Source: Tenacibaculum sp. 190524A02b
Lineage (GTDB): Bacteria > Bacteroidota > Bacteroidia > Flavobacteriales > Flavobacteriaceae
Assembly (NCBI RefSeq): GCF_964036645.1
Contig: NZ_OZ038525.1
Span: forward strand, 4,592,001-4,656,000
DNA: 64,000 nt
Direction: 5' to 3'
Part shown: in pieces, positions 33,893 through 42,554 of the stretch
How the letters are laid out: the number at the start of each line of letters is the position of its first letter
How positions within the stretch are numbered: the first letter of the stretch is position 1
Notes under the pieces: model-generated
Seen by the model: the letters and a program-made list of their open reading frames with translations, nothing else
The model's database searches: none
What the model was told of the DNA's origin: nothing
Position numbers and translations under genes: made by a program

Positions 33893-34552
33893 TTACATGT
33901 CTAAATACTTTCTCAAATATCTAGCTCTGTCTTTAAGTTCTTCTAAGTAAAAATCATCTTCATGTTGTGTAACTACATCATAATCATATCTTCTAAATGT
34001 TTGAATAATTTCATTGATTTCATTAGAAGCTACTTTTAGAGTTACTTGCATTTTGTCAGGACCTTCATGAGAAATATACATACCTAAAAGTTTTCCCTTA
34101 TTGCTTTCAACAATTTGAGATATTTCACTCATAGAGTGGTCATTTTTGTTTTTACGAATTATAAGTGTTTCACTTTCTAGGTGTAAAAAAGGACTGTCAG
34201 CAAACGCATCAAGGATATCACCTAATTCATAGTAACCAATGTAATTTAAATCTTTGTCTAATACAGGAATTAAATTACAATCATTATCAGCAAATAAGGT
34301 AACTAAATCTAGTAAAGTTGCTTTTTCATGAGTATAAAAGTGATCTAAAAGATAGTCGTAATCTTTTAAATATCCTTTTTTATCATCAATGGTTTGAATA
34401 TCACTTTCAGGTAAACAGCCTACAAGTTTTTTGTTTTTTACTACAGGAATATGCGTAATTGGTAAGTTTTCAAATACTTCTTGGGCGCAGCCTACAGTAT
34501 GAGTTAAACTTAATTCTTTAATTTCGTTGAGTATAAAATCGTTAATATTCAT
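33893..34552 (-). CDS. CBS domain protein
   Basis: 219 residues with two CBS motifs in tandem (about 8-60 and 70-125: THIPVVKNKKLVGCLPESDI and LIPVLDKDLNYIGYYELGDI) and a C-terminal ~90-residue region resembling an ACT-like fold. CBS pairs bind adenine nucleotides and regulate partner enzymes. It sits next to nadK on the same strand, which makes a link to NAD(P) or nucleotide sensing possible but unproven. Divergent from pdxJ. Confidence 0.8.
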   Translation of the reverse strand: MNINDFILNEIKELSLTHTVGCAQEVFENLPITHIPVVKNKKLVGCLPESDIQTIDDKKGYLKDYDYLLDHFYTHEKATLLDLVTLFADNDCNLIPVLDKDLNYIGYYELGDILDAFADSPFLHLESETLIIRKNKNDHSMSEISQIVESNKGKLLGMYISHEGPDKMQVTLKVASNEINEIIQTFRRYDYDVVTQHEDDFYLEELKDRARYLRKYLDM

Positions 34553-34586
34553 TAGTACGAATATAGTTTAAAATGATTTAATAAGT

Positions 34587-34594
34587 TACTTTTG
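34587..34594 (+). promoter_or_regulatory. Candidate -7 box for pdxJ
   Basis: TACTTTTG matches TAnnTTTG, 49 bases before the pdxJ ATG in the region shared with the divergent CBS gene. The -33 region is only AT-rich. Confidence 0.4.
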
Positions 34595-34643
34595 CCAATT
34601 ATAAAAGTTTACAAAATATTTACAAGCAAATTTTTAATTATAC

Positions 34644-35357
34644 ATGGCAAAGTTAAGTGTAAATATAAATAAAATTGCAACGTTACGTAACTCTAGAGGG
34701 GGTAATGTTCCAAATTTATTACAAGTTGCAAAAGATGTTCAAGGGTTTGGAGCTGAGGGAATAACTATTCATCCAAGGCCAGATGAAAGGCATATTCGTT
34801 ACCAAGACGCTTATGATTTAAAAAATGTAGTAACCACAGAGTACAACATTGAAGGAAACCCAATTAAAAAGTTTACAGACTTAGTTTTAGAAATTAAGCC
34901 AACTCAAGTTACTTTGGTTCCAGATGGAGAAAATGTGCTAACGTCAAATGCAGGATGGGATACTATTTCTAATCAATCATACTTGCAAGAAGTAATCCAA
35001 GAATTTAAATCCGCAGGTATTAGAACGTCTATCTTCATTGATACAGATTTAAAATTAATTGAAGCAGCAGCTAAAACAGGAACAGATAGAATAGAGTTGT
35101 ACACAGAGAAATATGCAACAGAATTTGAAAAAGGCAATAAAGAAGCAGTAGAACCTTATACAAAAGCAGCAATGTTAGCAAATGAACTTGGTTTAGGAAT
35201 TAATGCAGGACATGACCTAAACCTTGAGAATGTTCAATTTTTTAAACAAAATATTCCAAATTTAGCTGAAGTTTCAATAGGACATGCGCTTATTTCAGAG
35301 AGTATTTATTTAGGAATAGAAAATGTAGTTAATATGTATTTGCATAGATTACAATAA
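34644..35357 (+). CDS. pdxJ: Pyridoxine 5'-phosphate synthase
   Basis: 237 residues, the usual length. The start [18 protein letters not shown], the [13 protein letters not shown] motif with catalytic His/Glu side chains, and the C-terminal INAGHDLN...SIGHALI segments define PdxJ. It condenses 1-deoxyxylulose-5-phosphate with 3-amino-1-hydroxyacetone phosphate to pyridoxine 5'-phosphate, the vitamin B6 route of DXP-dependent bacteria. The hydrolase gene follows after 9 bases, so they share a transcript. Confidence 0.95.
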   Translation: MAKLSVNINKIATLRNSRGGNVPNLLQVAKDVQGFGAEGITIHPRPDERHIRYQDAYDLKNVVTTEYNIEGNPIKKFTDLVLEIKPTQVTLVPDGENVLTSNAGWDTISNQSYLQEVIQEFKSAGIRTSIFIDTDLKLIEAAAKTGTDRIELYTEKYATEFEKGNKEAVEPYTKAAMLANELGLGINAGHDLNLENVQFFKQNIPNLAEVSIGHALISESIYLGIENVVNMYLHRLQ

Positions 35358-35366
35358 CTCCAAGTT

Positions 35367-36134
35367 ATGAAAGTTTTACATTCAAGGATAATAGGAACAG
35401 GTGAGCCATTGATAATATTACATGGTTATTTTGGGATGGGTGATAATTGGAAAACTCATGCTAATAAATTTGCTGAAGATGGTTTTGAAGTACATTTAAT
35501 AGATCAGCGAAACCATGGTAGAAGTTTTCATGCAGAGGCTTTTGATTATGAATTATTAGTTGAAGATTTACATAATTACATTCTGAACTATAAACTTGAA
35601 AGCGTTAGTATTTTAGGCCATTCAATGGGAGGTAAGACAGCAATGTTGTTTGCTGTTGAGTTTCCTGAGTTTGTAAAAAAGCTACTGGTAGCAGATATTT
35701 CGCCAAGAAATTATCCGCCACATCATAACGATATTTTAGCAGCTTTAAATTCAGTAGATTTTAATGTGCAGAACTCTAGGAAGCTAGTAGATGAAAAACT
35801 GGCAGAACTAATTTCAGAAGTTGGGGTTAGACAATTTTTATTGAAAAGCTTATATTGGAAAGAAAAAGGAGTACTTGCTTTTCGATTCAATTTAAAATCA
35901 TTAACTGAAAATAATAAAGAAGTAGGAGTAGCTCTACCTTCATTTACAGTTTATGATGGGGTAACGTTGTTTTTAGCTGGAGAGAAATCTGGTTATATAT
36001 CAAATGAAGATTTCCCTTTAATAAATGCACATTTTCCAAATTCATCAGTGGAAAAAGTGTCAAAAGCAGGGCATTGGTTACATGCAGAGAACCCATTGGA
36101 GTTTTATGAAAAAGTAATTAAATTTCTCAAATAG
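35367..36134 (+). CDS. Alpha/beta hydrolase (YbfF-like esterase)
   Basis: 255 residues. LHGYFGMGDNW near the N-terminus (oxyanion), the nucleophile in GHSMGGKTA, and KAGHWLHAENP with the catalytic His near the C-terminus define an alpha/beta-hydrolase close to the YbfF acyl-esterase group. Cytoplasmic; the substrate is unknown, probably a thioester or small ester. It follows pdxJ by 9 bases. Confidence 0.85.
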   Translation: MKVLHSRIIGTGEPLIILHGYFGMGDNWKTHANKFAEDGFEVHLIDQRNHGRSFHAEAFDYELLVEDLHNYILNYKLESVSILGHSMGGKTAMLFAVEFPEFVKKLLVADISPRNYPPHHNDILAALNSVDFNVQNSRKLVDEKLAELISEVGVRQFLLKSLYWKEKGVLAFRFNLKSLTENNKEVGVALPSFTVYDGVTLFLAGEKSGYISNEDFPLINAHFPNSSVEKVSKAGHWLHAENPLEFYEKVIKFLK

Positions 36135-36230
36135 TAATTAAAAACACTGTTTGGTTTAGAATTTTGTTAGTTTTAAAAGCGAGGTAGAAAAAAATCTACC
36201 CCACTTTTGTCCTCCTCATTCTGTCCATCT

Positions 36231-36491
36231 TTAAGGGATGTCTTTGTTATCAATGTTTGTAGCAGAATTTATATGTGAATTAATAACTAATCGTTTTTCT
36301 CTTTTATGATTGTTGAAAACTGTTATAATGGCTTTGGCTATTATTAAATTATTTCTTTTCCCAGCATATACCTTTTGTATGGTTTCTAAAGAAAAAGAAT
36401 AGTTGTTCTCTTTTAGATAGTTCCTTACTTTTTCTCGGTATTTATAAGGTTTTATTTTTTCTAATTCTTCTCGTTGCACTTTAGTAATCAT
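36231..36491 (-). CDS. Small basic protein, HTH-like, unknown
   Basis: 86 residues, 18 of them Lys/Arg. The segment KVRNYLKENNYSFSLETIQKVYAGKRNN.IIAKAIITVF has the look of a short helix-turn-helix: two helices followed by an 'AGKRxN' turn and a last helix. I do not recognise a named family. It is divergent from the repressor-like gene at 36636, with a region of inverted TTTGTA/TACAAA repeats between. This is the layout of a small regulatory switch, but this is inference. The last ~20 residues are Asn-rich. Confidence 0.5.
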   Translation of the reverse strand: MITKVQREELEKIKPYKYREKVRNYLKENNYSFSLETIQKVYAGKRNNLIIAKAIITVFNNHKREKRLVINSHINSATNIDNKDIP

Positions 36492-36534
36492 AAAAACTAT
36501 AGTTTCTTTTTGGTAGTTGACATTAGTTTTAATT

Positions 36535-36579
36535 TATATTTGTACGTGTTTTGTACTTAATATGATACAAATATACAAA
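36535..36579. promoter_or_regulatory. Candidate operator/promoter region of the divergent HTH-like pair
   Basis: TTTGTA at 36539 and 36550 and its complement TACAAA at 36566 and 36574 make a two-by-two dyad. Two TAnnTTTG boxes overlap it: plus-strand TATATTTG at 36535-36542 and minus-strand TATATTTG at 36568-36575, facing each other. A further TAATTTTG at 36627-36634 lies just before the plus-strand ATG. A regulator bound to the dyad would cover both boxes. Confidence 0.45.
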
Positions 36580-36635
36580 CAAAATTCTATAATTAAAACA
36601 TAATTCTAATAAAATTAGAAAAAAGTTAATTTTGC

Positions 36636-37013
36636 ATGAGCGACTTTATTGATGAAACATATAAAAGAGTAGAGGAAGTTATTATATATAATAATATGAA
36701 TATAAGGTCTTTTGAGAATAAAATTGATGTTTCTAATAATTCTATAGGTACTGCAATAAGAAGAAAAGCTTCTTTTAAAAGTAATGTGTTAAACAAAATT
36801 CTAAAAGCTTTTCCAGAAATAAGCCCAACATGGTTATTAACTGGTCAAGGAACTATGTTGATACAAAATAAAGCGGAAGAACCAGCTGACCCATATGGAG
36901 AAATAGATTTAACGTTTAAGGTTAAGGAGAAATTATTGGTTTTACTGTCTGAGGATAAAGAGATACTTCAAATTTTGAATAACCGAATTATAGAAGTTTT
37001 AAATGATAAATAA
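36636..37013 (+). CDS. Phage-repressor-type XRE-like regulator, short
   Basis: 125 residues. Residues ~8-65 have a helix-turn-helix pattern (NNMNIRSFENKIDVSNNSIGTAIRR) followed by ILKAFPEISPTWLLTGQGTML, a sequence hallmark of small phage-repressor-like XRE proteins in Bacteroidota. The C-terminal half is acidic and ends in a helical stretch without an S24 peptidase domain. It is divergent from the small gene at 36491. No other phage gene is near, so it is more likely a chromosomal regulator or a relic than part of a live prophage. Confidence 0.7.
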   Translation: MSDFIDETYKRVEEVIIYNNMNIRSFENKIDVSNNSIGTAIRRKASFKSNVLNKILKAFPEISPTWLLTGQGTMLIQNKAEEPADPYGEIDLTFKVKEKLLVLLSEDKEILQILNNRIIEVLNDK

Positions 37014-37494
37014 GTAAAAGTGTTTTTGCCATTAATAGTAGAATAATTATTTTGAATTTGTAATGTTGTTTGTGGTTCTTCGAGTTAAAAAGAAACCAGA
37101 GGAATTAATCGCTCTGACTTTAGTAAATTAGTCAAGGTTATTAAAATTGAAATAAACTTGTTTGTTGTGGTATAAATCTGTGATTCTACTTTCCTTTATA
37201 GTAGGTATTGAAGATATATTAGAGAGCCGCAAATATAACTTTAGCTTTAGCATACTGGTTTAATGTTTTTATTTCTCATTCAAAAAATATGGTTAAACCT
37301 CCTCTGTTATCTAAACTTAAAGTGTTCAATTTGAATTTAAACTAGCTGTTGAGTCTGTATAGTGATTATAAGTTCAAATTAAGAAGTGCAATTGTTTATG
37401 TTAATAAAATAAAGATAATATGTATAAAGTCTGCCAAATTAACAGAAGTAACTATTTGGTATAGTTTTAGACAAGAAAGAAGAAAAGGTTTTAT
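37014..37494. other. Long intergenic region, nothing recognised
   Basis: About 480 AT-rich bases with no credible open frame on either strand and no strong inverted repeat. It could be decayed accessory DNA next to the small HTH-like pair. Confidence 0.4.
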
Positions 37495-37848
37495 ATGAAG
37501 ATATTTTTAAAAATACTATTAACTGCATTGGCTGTAATAATATTAGCAAATATTTTACCAGGTATTGAAGTTAATAATTATACAACGGCACTTTTGGTAG
37601 CAATAACTATAGCGCTTTTGAATATGTTAGTTAGGCCTTTGTTAATAGTGTTTACTTTACCGGTTACTATTTTAACATTAGGACTATTTTTATTTGTAAT
37701 AAACGCAGTTATAATATTGTTTGCAGGGAAATTGGTAACAGGGTTTGAGGTTTATGGTTTTTTTTCTGCATTATTTTTTAGTATCCTTTTATCAATATTT
37801 AGATCTTTTTTATTTTCATTTTTAAAAGAAAAAAAGAAAAAGAAATAA
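37495..37848 (+). CDS. Phage holin family 4-type small membrane protein (YvlD-like)
   Basis: 117 residues, four hydrophobic segments, with the family landmarks LANILPGIEVNNY, LLNMLVRPLL, FTLPVTILTLGLFLFVINA and the final basic tail ending in Lys-rich residues. YvlD-like proteins are chromosomal inner-membrane proteins, not active phage holins; their role is unclear but linked to envelope stress in some bacteria. It precedes tig, 136 bases away. Confidence 0.85.
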   Translation: MKIFLKILLTALAVIILANILPGIEVNNYTTALLVAITIALLNMLVRPLLIVFTLPVTILTLGLFLFVINAVIILFAGKLVTGFEVYGFFSALFFSILLSIFRSFLFSFLKEKKKKK

Positions 37849-37984
37849 ACAAATAACTTATATACAGTATTTAACAATAAAAAAAGTAAAATAAAGCGTA
37901 CTTTACTACTTCTCTCTAAAAGTCTTGGTTCTCAATAAGAAAAGTAGTAGTTTTGCACCCGATTTTAAAGAAACAGATTTTAAG

Positions 37985-39316
37985 ATGAACATAACAAAAG
38001 AAAACGTAGATGCACTAAATGCCATTGTAAAGGTTGACATTGTTGCAGATGATTATAAAGATAAAGTAACAAAAGTTTTGAATGACTACCGTAAAACAGC
38101 TAACATACCAGGTTTTAGAAAAGGTCATGTACCAATGGGAATGGTAAAAAAGCAATACGGTAAAGCTGTAATGATTGATGAAGTTAATAAGCTTTTACAA
38201 GAGTCTTTAAATAAATTTTTAGTAGAAGAAAAATTAGATATCTTAGGTAATCCATTACCAAAAGTAAATGAAAGTTTTTCTTGGGAATCTGAGCAGTTTT
38301 CTTTTGAGTTTGAATTAGGATTGGCTCCAGAGTTTGATGTAGATTTAAAATCTAAGAAAGTAAAAAGATACAATATTGTTGCAACTGATGAATTAATTGA
38401 AAAGGAGGTTGAAAACATTCAAACTCGTTATGGTAAATTAATTACTTTAGAGGAAGGTGAAGAGCATTCTAATGTAACAGGAACTTTTGTTAATGAAGAA
38501 AAAGAAATTAATAAAAAATCTACTTTTTTAGTTAACGATTTAAAAGGAAAGAAAAACGAAAAGAAGTTAATCGGAGCTAAAGTAGGAGATGTTATTGAGT
38601 TAGATACTAAAAAGCTTTTTGAAGATGATAATAAGTTGCAACAAGTTTTAGGTGTTTCTAATGATGATGCTAAAGATTTAGATATTAAAGTTACATTCAC
38701 TGTAGAAGAAATAAATAAAACAGAAAAAGCAGAATTAGATCAAGAATTATTTGATAAGTTGTTTCCTGATGGAAGTGTAAAAACTGTAACTGAGTTAAAA
38801 GAGAAGATAAAAGAAGATGCTGAGAAGCAATTTCAACAACAAGCAGATCAACAGTTATTAAATGCTGTAACTGAAACTTTAGTTGATAATACGAAGTTTG
38901 ATTTACCAAAAGATTTTTTACAAAAGTGGTTACAAACTGCGGGTGAAAAAGAGTTAACAGCAGAAGAAGCTGCAGCAGAATACGAAAAATCTGAAAAAGG
39001 ATTACGTTATCAATTAATTGAAGGTAAAATCATGAAAGATAACGAAATTAAGGTTGATTATGCTGAGTTAGTTGAGTATGCTAAAGGATTTATTAAAGCA
39101 CAAATGGCTCAGTTTGGAAATATGAACCCAGAAGAAGAAGAACTAGAAGGAATAGCGGGTCGTGTTTTATCAAACCAAGACGAGGCACGTCGTTTACAAG
39201 AACAGTTAGTATCTCAAAAGTTAGTAGCTTTCTTTAAAGAGAACATGAAGTTTGATACTAAAGAAGTGAGTTATGAAGATTTTATTAAGGAAGTATACAA
39301 TGTAGACGGAAAATAA
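37985..39316 (+). CDS. tig: Trigger factor
   Basis: 443 residues from the ATG at 37985; an upstream ATG adds 20 residues that do not fit the family. The ribosome-binding segment with the GFRKGHVP motif (GFRxGxxP) is near residue 43. The middle should be the FKBP-type PPIase domain but is poorly recognisable, as in other Bacteroidota. The C-terminal helical arms are intact. It binds nascent chains at the ribosome exit. A terminator follows, then clpP and clpX, a classical order. Confidence 0.9.
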   Translation: MNITKENVDALNAIVKVDIVADDYKDKVTKVLNDYRKTANIPGFRKGHVPMGMVKKQYGKAVMIDEVNKLLQESLNKFLVEEKLDILGNPLPKVNESFSWESEQFSFEFELGLAPEFDVDLKSKKVKRYNIVATDELIEKEVENIQTRYGKLITLEEGEEHSNVTGTFVNEEKEINKKSTFLVNDLKGKKNEKKLIGAKVGDVIELDTKKLFEDDNKLQQVLGVSNDDAKDLDIKVTFTVEEINKTEKAELDQELFDKLFPDGSVKTVTELKEKIKEDAEKQFQQQADQQLLNAVTETLVDNTKFDLPKDFLQKWLQTAGEKELTAEEAAAEYEKSEKGLRYQLIEGKIMKDNEIKVDYAELVEYAKGFIKAQMAQFGNMNPEEEELEGIAGRVLSNQDEARRLQEQLVSQKLVAFFKENMKFDTKEVSYEDFIKEVYNVDGK

Positions 39317-39339
39317 GAAAATCTTAAATATATAAAACA

Positions 39340-39365
39340 AACCTGAACGCAAGTTCAGGTTTTTG
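39340..39365 (+). terminator. Terminator after tig
   Basis: AACCTGAAC (39340-39348) and GTTCAGGTT (39353-39361) form a 9-bp stem with a GCAA loop followed by a T run, 24 bases past the tig stop. Confidence 0.85.
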
Positions 39366-39441
39366 CTTTAAAGAACACTATTTTTTTAACTGAATAGTTC
39401 TTATATTTACAACTTCATAACCAGAAAAAACATTTAATATA

Positions 39442-40101
39442 ATGGATTACGGAAAAGAGTTTGAAAAATACGCAACTAAGCATCACGGAATAAGTAGCAG
39501 CTATTATGGTAAAATAACTAGCAGTTTAACACCATATATAATGGAAGAACGCCAGTTAAATATTACACAAATGGACGTGTTTTCTCGTTTAATGATGGAC
39601 AGAATTATATTTCTAGGAACAGGAATTAATGATCAGGTGGCAAATGTAATTCAGGCTCAGTTATTATTTTTAGAAAGTGTTGATGCTACTAAAGATATTT
39701 CAATCTATATTAACTCTCCTGGTGGAGGCGTTTATGCTGGACTTGGAATTTATGATACAATGCAATTTATTAAACCAGATGTAGCAACTATTTGTACTGG
39801 TATGGCAGCCTCAATGGGTGCTGTTTTAATGTGTGCAGGAGAGAAGGGAAAAAGGTCTGCTTTACCGCACTCACGTATTATGATTCACCAACCTTTAGGT
39901 GGAGCTCAAGGACAAGCTTCTGATATGGAGATTACAGTTAAAGAAATAGGGAAATTAAAAACAGAATTATATAATATTATTTCTCACCATTCTGGACAAC
40001 CTTTTGATAAGGTACATGCAGATTCTGACAGAGACTATTGGATGAAAGCAGAAGAAGCTAAAGAATATGGAATGGTTGATGAGATTTTAAAAAGAAAATA
40101 A
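39442..40101 (+). CDS. clpP: ATP-dependent Clp protease proteolytic subunit
   Basis: 219 residues. YINSPGGGVYAG (SPGG strand), catalytic Ser in GMAASMGAVL, catalytic His in MIHQPLGG, with the Asp in the later region near residue 188. Forms the 14-subunit barrel that degrades unfolded proteins handed over by ClpX. clpX follows after a terminator hairpin at 40124-40153. Confidence 0.95.
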   Translation: MDYGKEFEKYATKHHGISSSYYGKITSSLTPYIMEERQLNITQMDVFSRLMMDRIIFLGTGINDQVANVIQAQLLFLESVDATKDISIYINSPGGGVYAGLGIYDTMQFIKPDVATICTGMAASMGAVLMCAGEKGKRSALPHSRIMIHQPLGGAQGQASDMEITVKEIGKLKTELYNIISHHSGQPFDKVHADSDRDYWMKAEEAKEYGMVDEILKRK

Positions 40102-40123
40102 TTTCAATTATTGTAAAAGATAA

Positions 40124-40153
40124 AATGAAGTAACCTTTTAAGGTTACTTCATT
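40124..40153 (+). terminator. Hairpin between clpP and clpX
   Basis: AATGAAGTAACC (40124-40135) and GGTTACTTCATT (40142-40153) form a perfect 12-bp stem with a TTTTAA loop. The following T run (TGTCTTTTT) is interrupted. It probably terminates or attenuates, so clpX may be less expressed from the clpP promoter. Confidence 0.7.
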
Positions 40154-40191
40154 GTTGTCTTTTTATAATAGTATTATAATAAAGCAAGATA

Positions 40192-41430
40192 ATGTCGAAA
40201 GAAGAAAACTTACAATGTTCCTTTTGTGGGCGAAAAAAACCTGAAACGGATTTATTAATAGCTGGTTTAGATGCTCATATTTGTGATAAATGTATTGAGC
40301 AAGCCTACGGAATAGTTCAAGAGGAGATAGCAGAGGCTAAAACAAGTAGTTTGTCTAGTGATTTAACCTTAAAAAAGCCTAAAGAAATAAAAGCTTTTTT
40401 AGATGAGTACATTATTGGGCAAAATCAAACTAAAAAAGCAATGTCCGTAGCTGTATATAATCATTATAAAAGATTATTACAGTCTAAAGATGATGATAAT
40501 GAAGTTGAAATAGAAAAATCTAATATTGTTTTAGTTGGAGAAACAGGAACAGGTAAAACATTAGTAGCTCGTACTATTGCTAAAATGTTAAATGTGCCTT
40601 TTTCTATAGTTGATGCTACTGTATTGACACAGGCAGGATATGTTGGGGAAGATGTTGAAAGTATTTTGAGTCGTTTATTACAAGCGGCAGATTATGATGT
40701 TGAAAAGGCAGAAAGAGGCATTGTTTTTATTGATGAAATAGATAAAATAGCTCGTAAAGGTGACAACCCTTCTATAACAAGAGATGTTTCTGGAGAAGGT
40801 GTTCAACAAGCTTTATTGAAATTATTAGAAGGTGCTGTAGTAAATGTAGCACCTAAAGGAGGAAGAAAACACCCTGAACAAAAATTTATTGAAGTAAATA
40901 CTAAAGACATTTTATTTATAGCTGGAGGAGCGTTTTCTGGAATAGATAGAATTATAAGTAAACGCTTAAATATGCAAGCTGTTGGGTATAGCGCTTCTAT
41001 AGATGAAGATAAAATTGATGAGAATAACTTATTACAATATATTATTCCTTCAGATTTAAAAAACTTTGGTTTAATTCCTGAAATTATTGGACGCTTACCA
41101 GTCTTAAGTTATATGAATCCATTAGATGCTAAAACATTAAGAGCTATTTTAACGGAACCTAAAAATTCTATTATAAAGCAGTATCAAAAGCTGTTTTCTA
41201 TGGATGATGTTGAGTTTTCAATGACAGAAGAAGCATTACAATTTATTGTTGATAAAGCCGTAGAATATAAATTAGGGGCGCGTGGGTTAAGGTCTTTATG
41301 TGAAGCAATTTTAACTGATGCTATGTTTGAGCTACCAAGTGGAGATGATAAAGAATTTATTGTTGATGTTGAGTACGCTGAAAATAAACTAACAAAAACT
41401 GCTTTAACAAAACTAAAAGCGGCATCTTAG
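40192..41430 (+). CDS. clpX: ATP-dependent Clp protease ATP-binding subunit ClpX
   Basis: 412 residues. A normal four-Cys zinc-binding domain (CSFCG...HICDKC) is at the N-terminus, Walker A is GETGTGKT near 118-125, Walker B is IVFIDEIDKIA, and the RKGDNPSITRDVSGEGVQQALLK stretch with IGF-type loop region completes the unfoldase. It forms the ring that feeds substrates to ClpP. In contrast to DnaG and AccD in this window its zinc cysteines are intact. Confidence 0.95.
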   Translation: MSKEENLQCSFCGRKKPETDLLIAGLDAHICDKCIEQAYGIVQEEIAEAKTSSLSSDLTLKKPKEIKAFLDEYIIGQNQTKKAMSVAVYNHYKRLLQSKDDDNEVEIEKSNIVLVGETGTGKTLVARTIAKMLNVPFSIVDATVLTQAGYVGEDVESILSRLLQAADYDVEKAERGIVFIDEIDKIARKGDNPSITRDVSGEGVQQALLKLLEGAVVNVAPKGGRKHPEQKFIEVNTKDILFIAGGAFSGIDRIISKRLNMQAVGYSASIDEDKIDENNLLQYIIPSDLKNFGLIPEIIGRLPVLSYMNPLDAKTLRAILTEPKNSIIKQYQKLFSMDDVEFSMTEEALQFIVDKAVEYKLGARGLRSLCEAILTDAMFELPSGDDKEFIVDVEYAENKLTKTALTKLKAAS

Positions 41431-41455
41431 TTAAAGTAGGATGTATATATAAAAT

Positions 41456-41486
41456 AAAGCCCTTAAAATTTGATTTTAAGGGCTTT
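41456..41486. terminator. Bidirectional terminator between clpX and the LRR gene
   Basis: AAAGCCCTTAAAAT (41456-41469) and ATTTTAAGGGCTTT (41473-41486) form a 14-bp perfect stem with a 3-base loop followed by T. It lies between convergent genes. Confidence 0.85.
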
Positions 41487-41518
41487 TTTAGTTTTGTTGT
41501 ATTTTATGAAACTAACTA

Positions 41519-42424
41519 TTACTGTTTAGTAACTTTTGGAAGCTTACTATATTTATCTATCCACTTTGTTATTTTTTCATCACTTAAATTATACTTACGC
41601 TGTACTTCTTCTTTTTTCAATCTTAAATAAGCTTCTTCAAGAACTCTTTTTTCATATTCAGCAACTATTAATTTTTTAAAAGCCTCATCATATGTTTTTT
41701 CAACTGGCTTTTCAATTTTTTTAATAGGTTCAGCTATTGAAACTTCATCAGAAATAACATTTTTAGTAGCTATAATAGGAGCCTCTAAATTAGTCTTGTA
41801 CACTGTTTTTTCATCTTTATACCAACCTTCAGAACTTTTGTTATAAGCTTCTTGATTAATAACAATTGTATTTATTTTATTACCGCTAGCATCAAAATTC
41901 TCAAGCGAGTTACAGTTTTCTATATTTAATGATTCAAGTAAGTTACTATTGCAAAATAAATCAACTAAATCTGGTTGTTTTCCTAAAGTAAGGGAAACTA
42001 GTTTATTTGTGTCACAACTAACGGATATAAGCTTATTATTATTACTTAAATCTAGTTCAACAATTTTATTATCGCTGCAATTTAAAAAGGTAATTTCGGT
42101 GTTTTTTGATAAATCAATTTTGGTAATTTCATTACCATAACAATCCAAACGTTTTAAGTTAGTAAAGTATTCAATACCTGTTAAGTCTTTGATTTTAGAA
42201 TTAACATTAGGTAAAAGTTTGTTTTCAAGCGGATTGTTAATATTTAGGTTTACTACATATTTAGCATCACTAACTAAAATATTTCCATTAAGACCATTTG
42301 AATCAATATCTAAATCAATCAAGGCTTCTTCTAAACCAATATCTGGAATAATGATAGTTTCTTGAGAAAATGAATTGAATGTAATAAAAAGTGCGTATGC
42401 ACAGAAGGTACTGACAAGTTTCAT
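41519..42424 (-). CDS. Secreted leucine-rich-repeat protein
   Basis: 301 residues from the ATG at 42424, chosen because it gives a signal peptide (LVSTFCAYALFITFNSFS, cleaved near residue 20). Residues ~70-190 hold about six 21-23-residue LRR units of the bacterial 'L..L.CS.N.I..LDLS.N' type. The C-terminal ~100 residues are Lys/Glu-rich helical without a type IX sorting domain. Probably periplasmic or surface-exposed protein binding; partner unknown. Divergent from dnaG. Confidence 0.75.
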   Translation of the reverse strand: MKLVSTFCAYALFITFNSFSQETIIIPDIGLEEALIDLDIDSNGLNGNILVSDAKYVVNLNINNPLENKLLPNVNSKIKDLTGIEYFTNLKRLDCYGNEITKIDLSKNTEITFLNCSDNKIVELDLSNNNKLISVSCDTNKLVSLTLGKQPDLVDLFCNSNLLESLNIENCNSLENFDASGNKINTIVINQEAYNKSSEGWYKDEKTVYKTNLEAPIIATKNVISDEVSIAEPIKKIEKPVEKTYDEAFKKLIVAEYEKRVLEEAYLRLKKEEVQRKYNLSDEKITKWIDKYSKLPKVTKQ

Positions 42425-42524
42425 AATTAGGGGAATTTTCTCAAAATTAATAATTTTGATTGATTTTGTCAAGTTAAAATAATACTAATGAAAATAGAAG
42501 TTTAAAGTAAATGTTCAAAAATCC

Positions 42525-42532
42525 TATCTTTG
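42525..42532 (+). promoter_or_regulatory. Candidate -7 box for dnaG
   Basis: TATCTTTG matches TAnnTTTG, 22 bases before the dnaG ATG at 42555. Confidence 0.45.
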
Positions 42533-42554
42533 CCAAACTGTATTTTAAGATTAT

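Noticed and set aside
36135..36230. Hairpin GGTAGA/TCTACC after the hydrolase gene
   Set aside because: Only a 6-bp stem with an A-run loop and no T tail on the plus strand, too weak to call as terminator.
37495..37848. Active phage holin and remnant prophage
   Set aside because: The YvlD-like family is chromosomal and widespread; no other phage structural or lysis gene is in the window.
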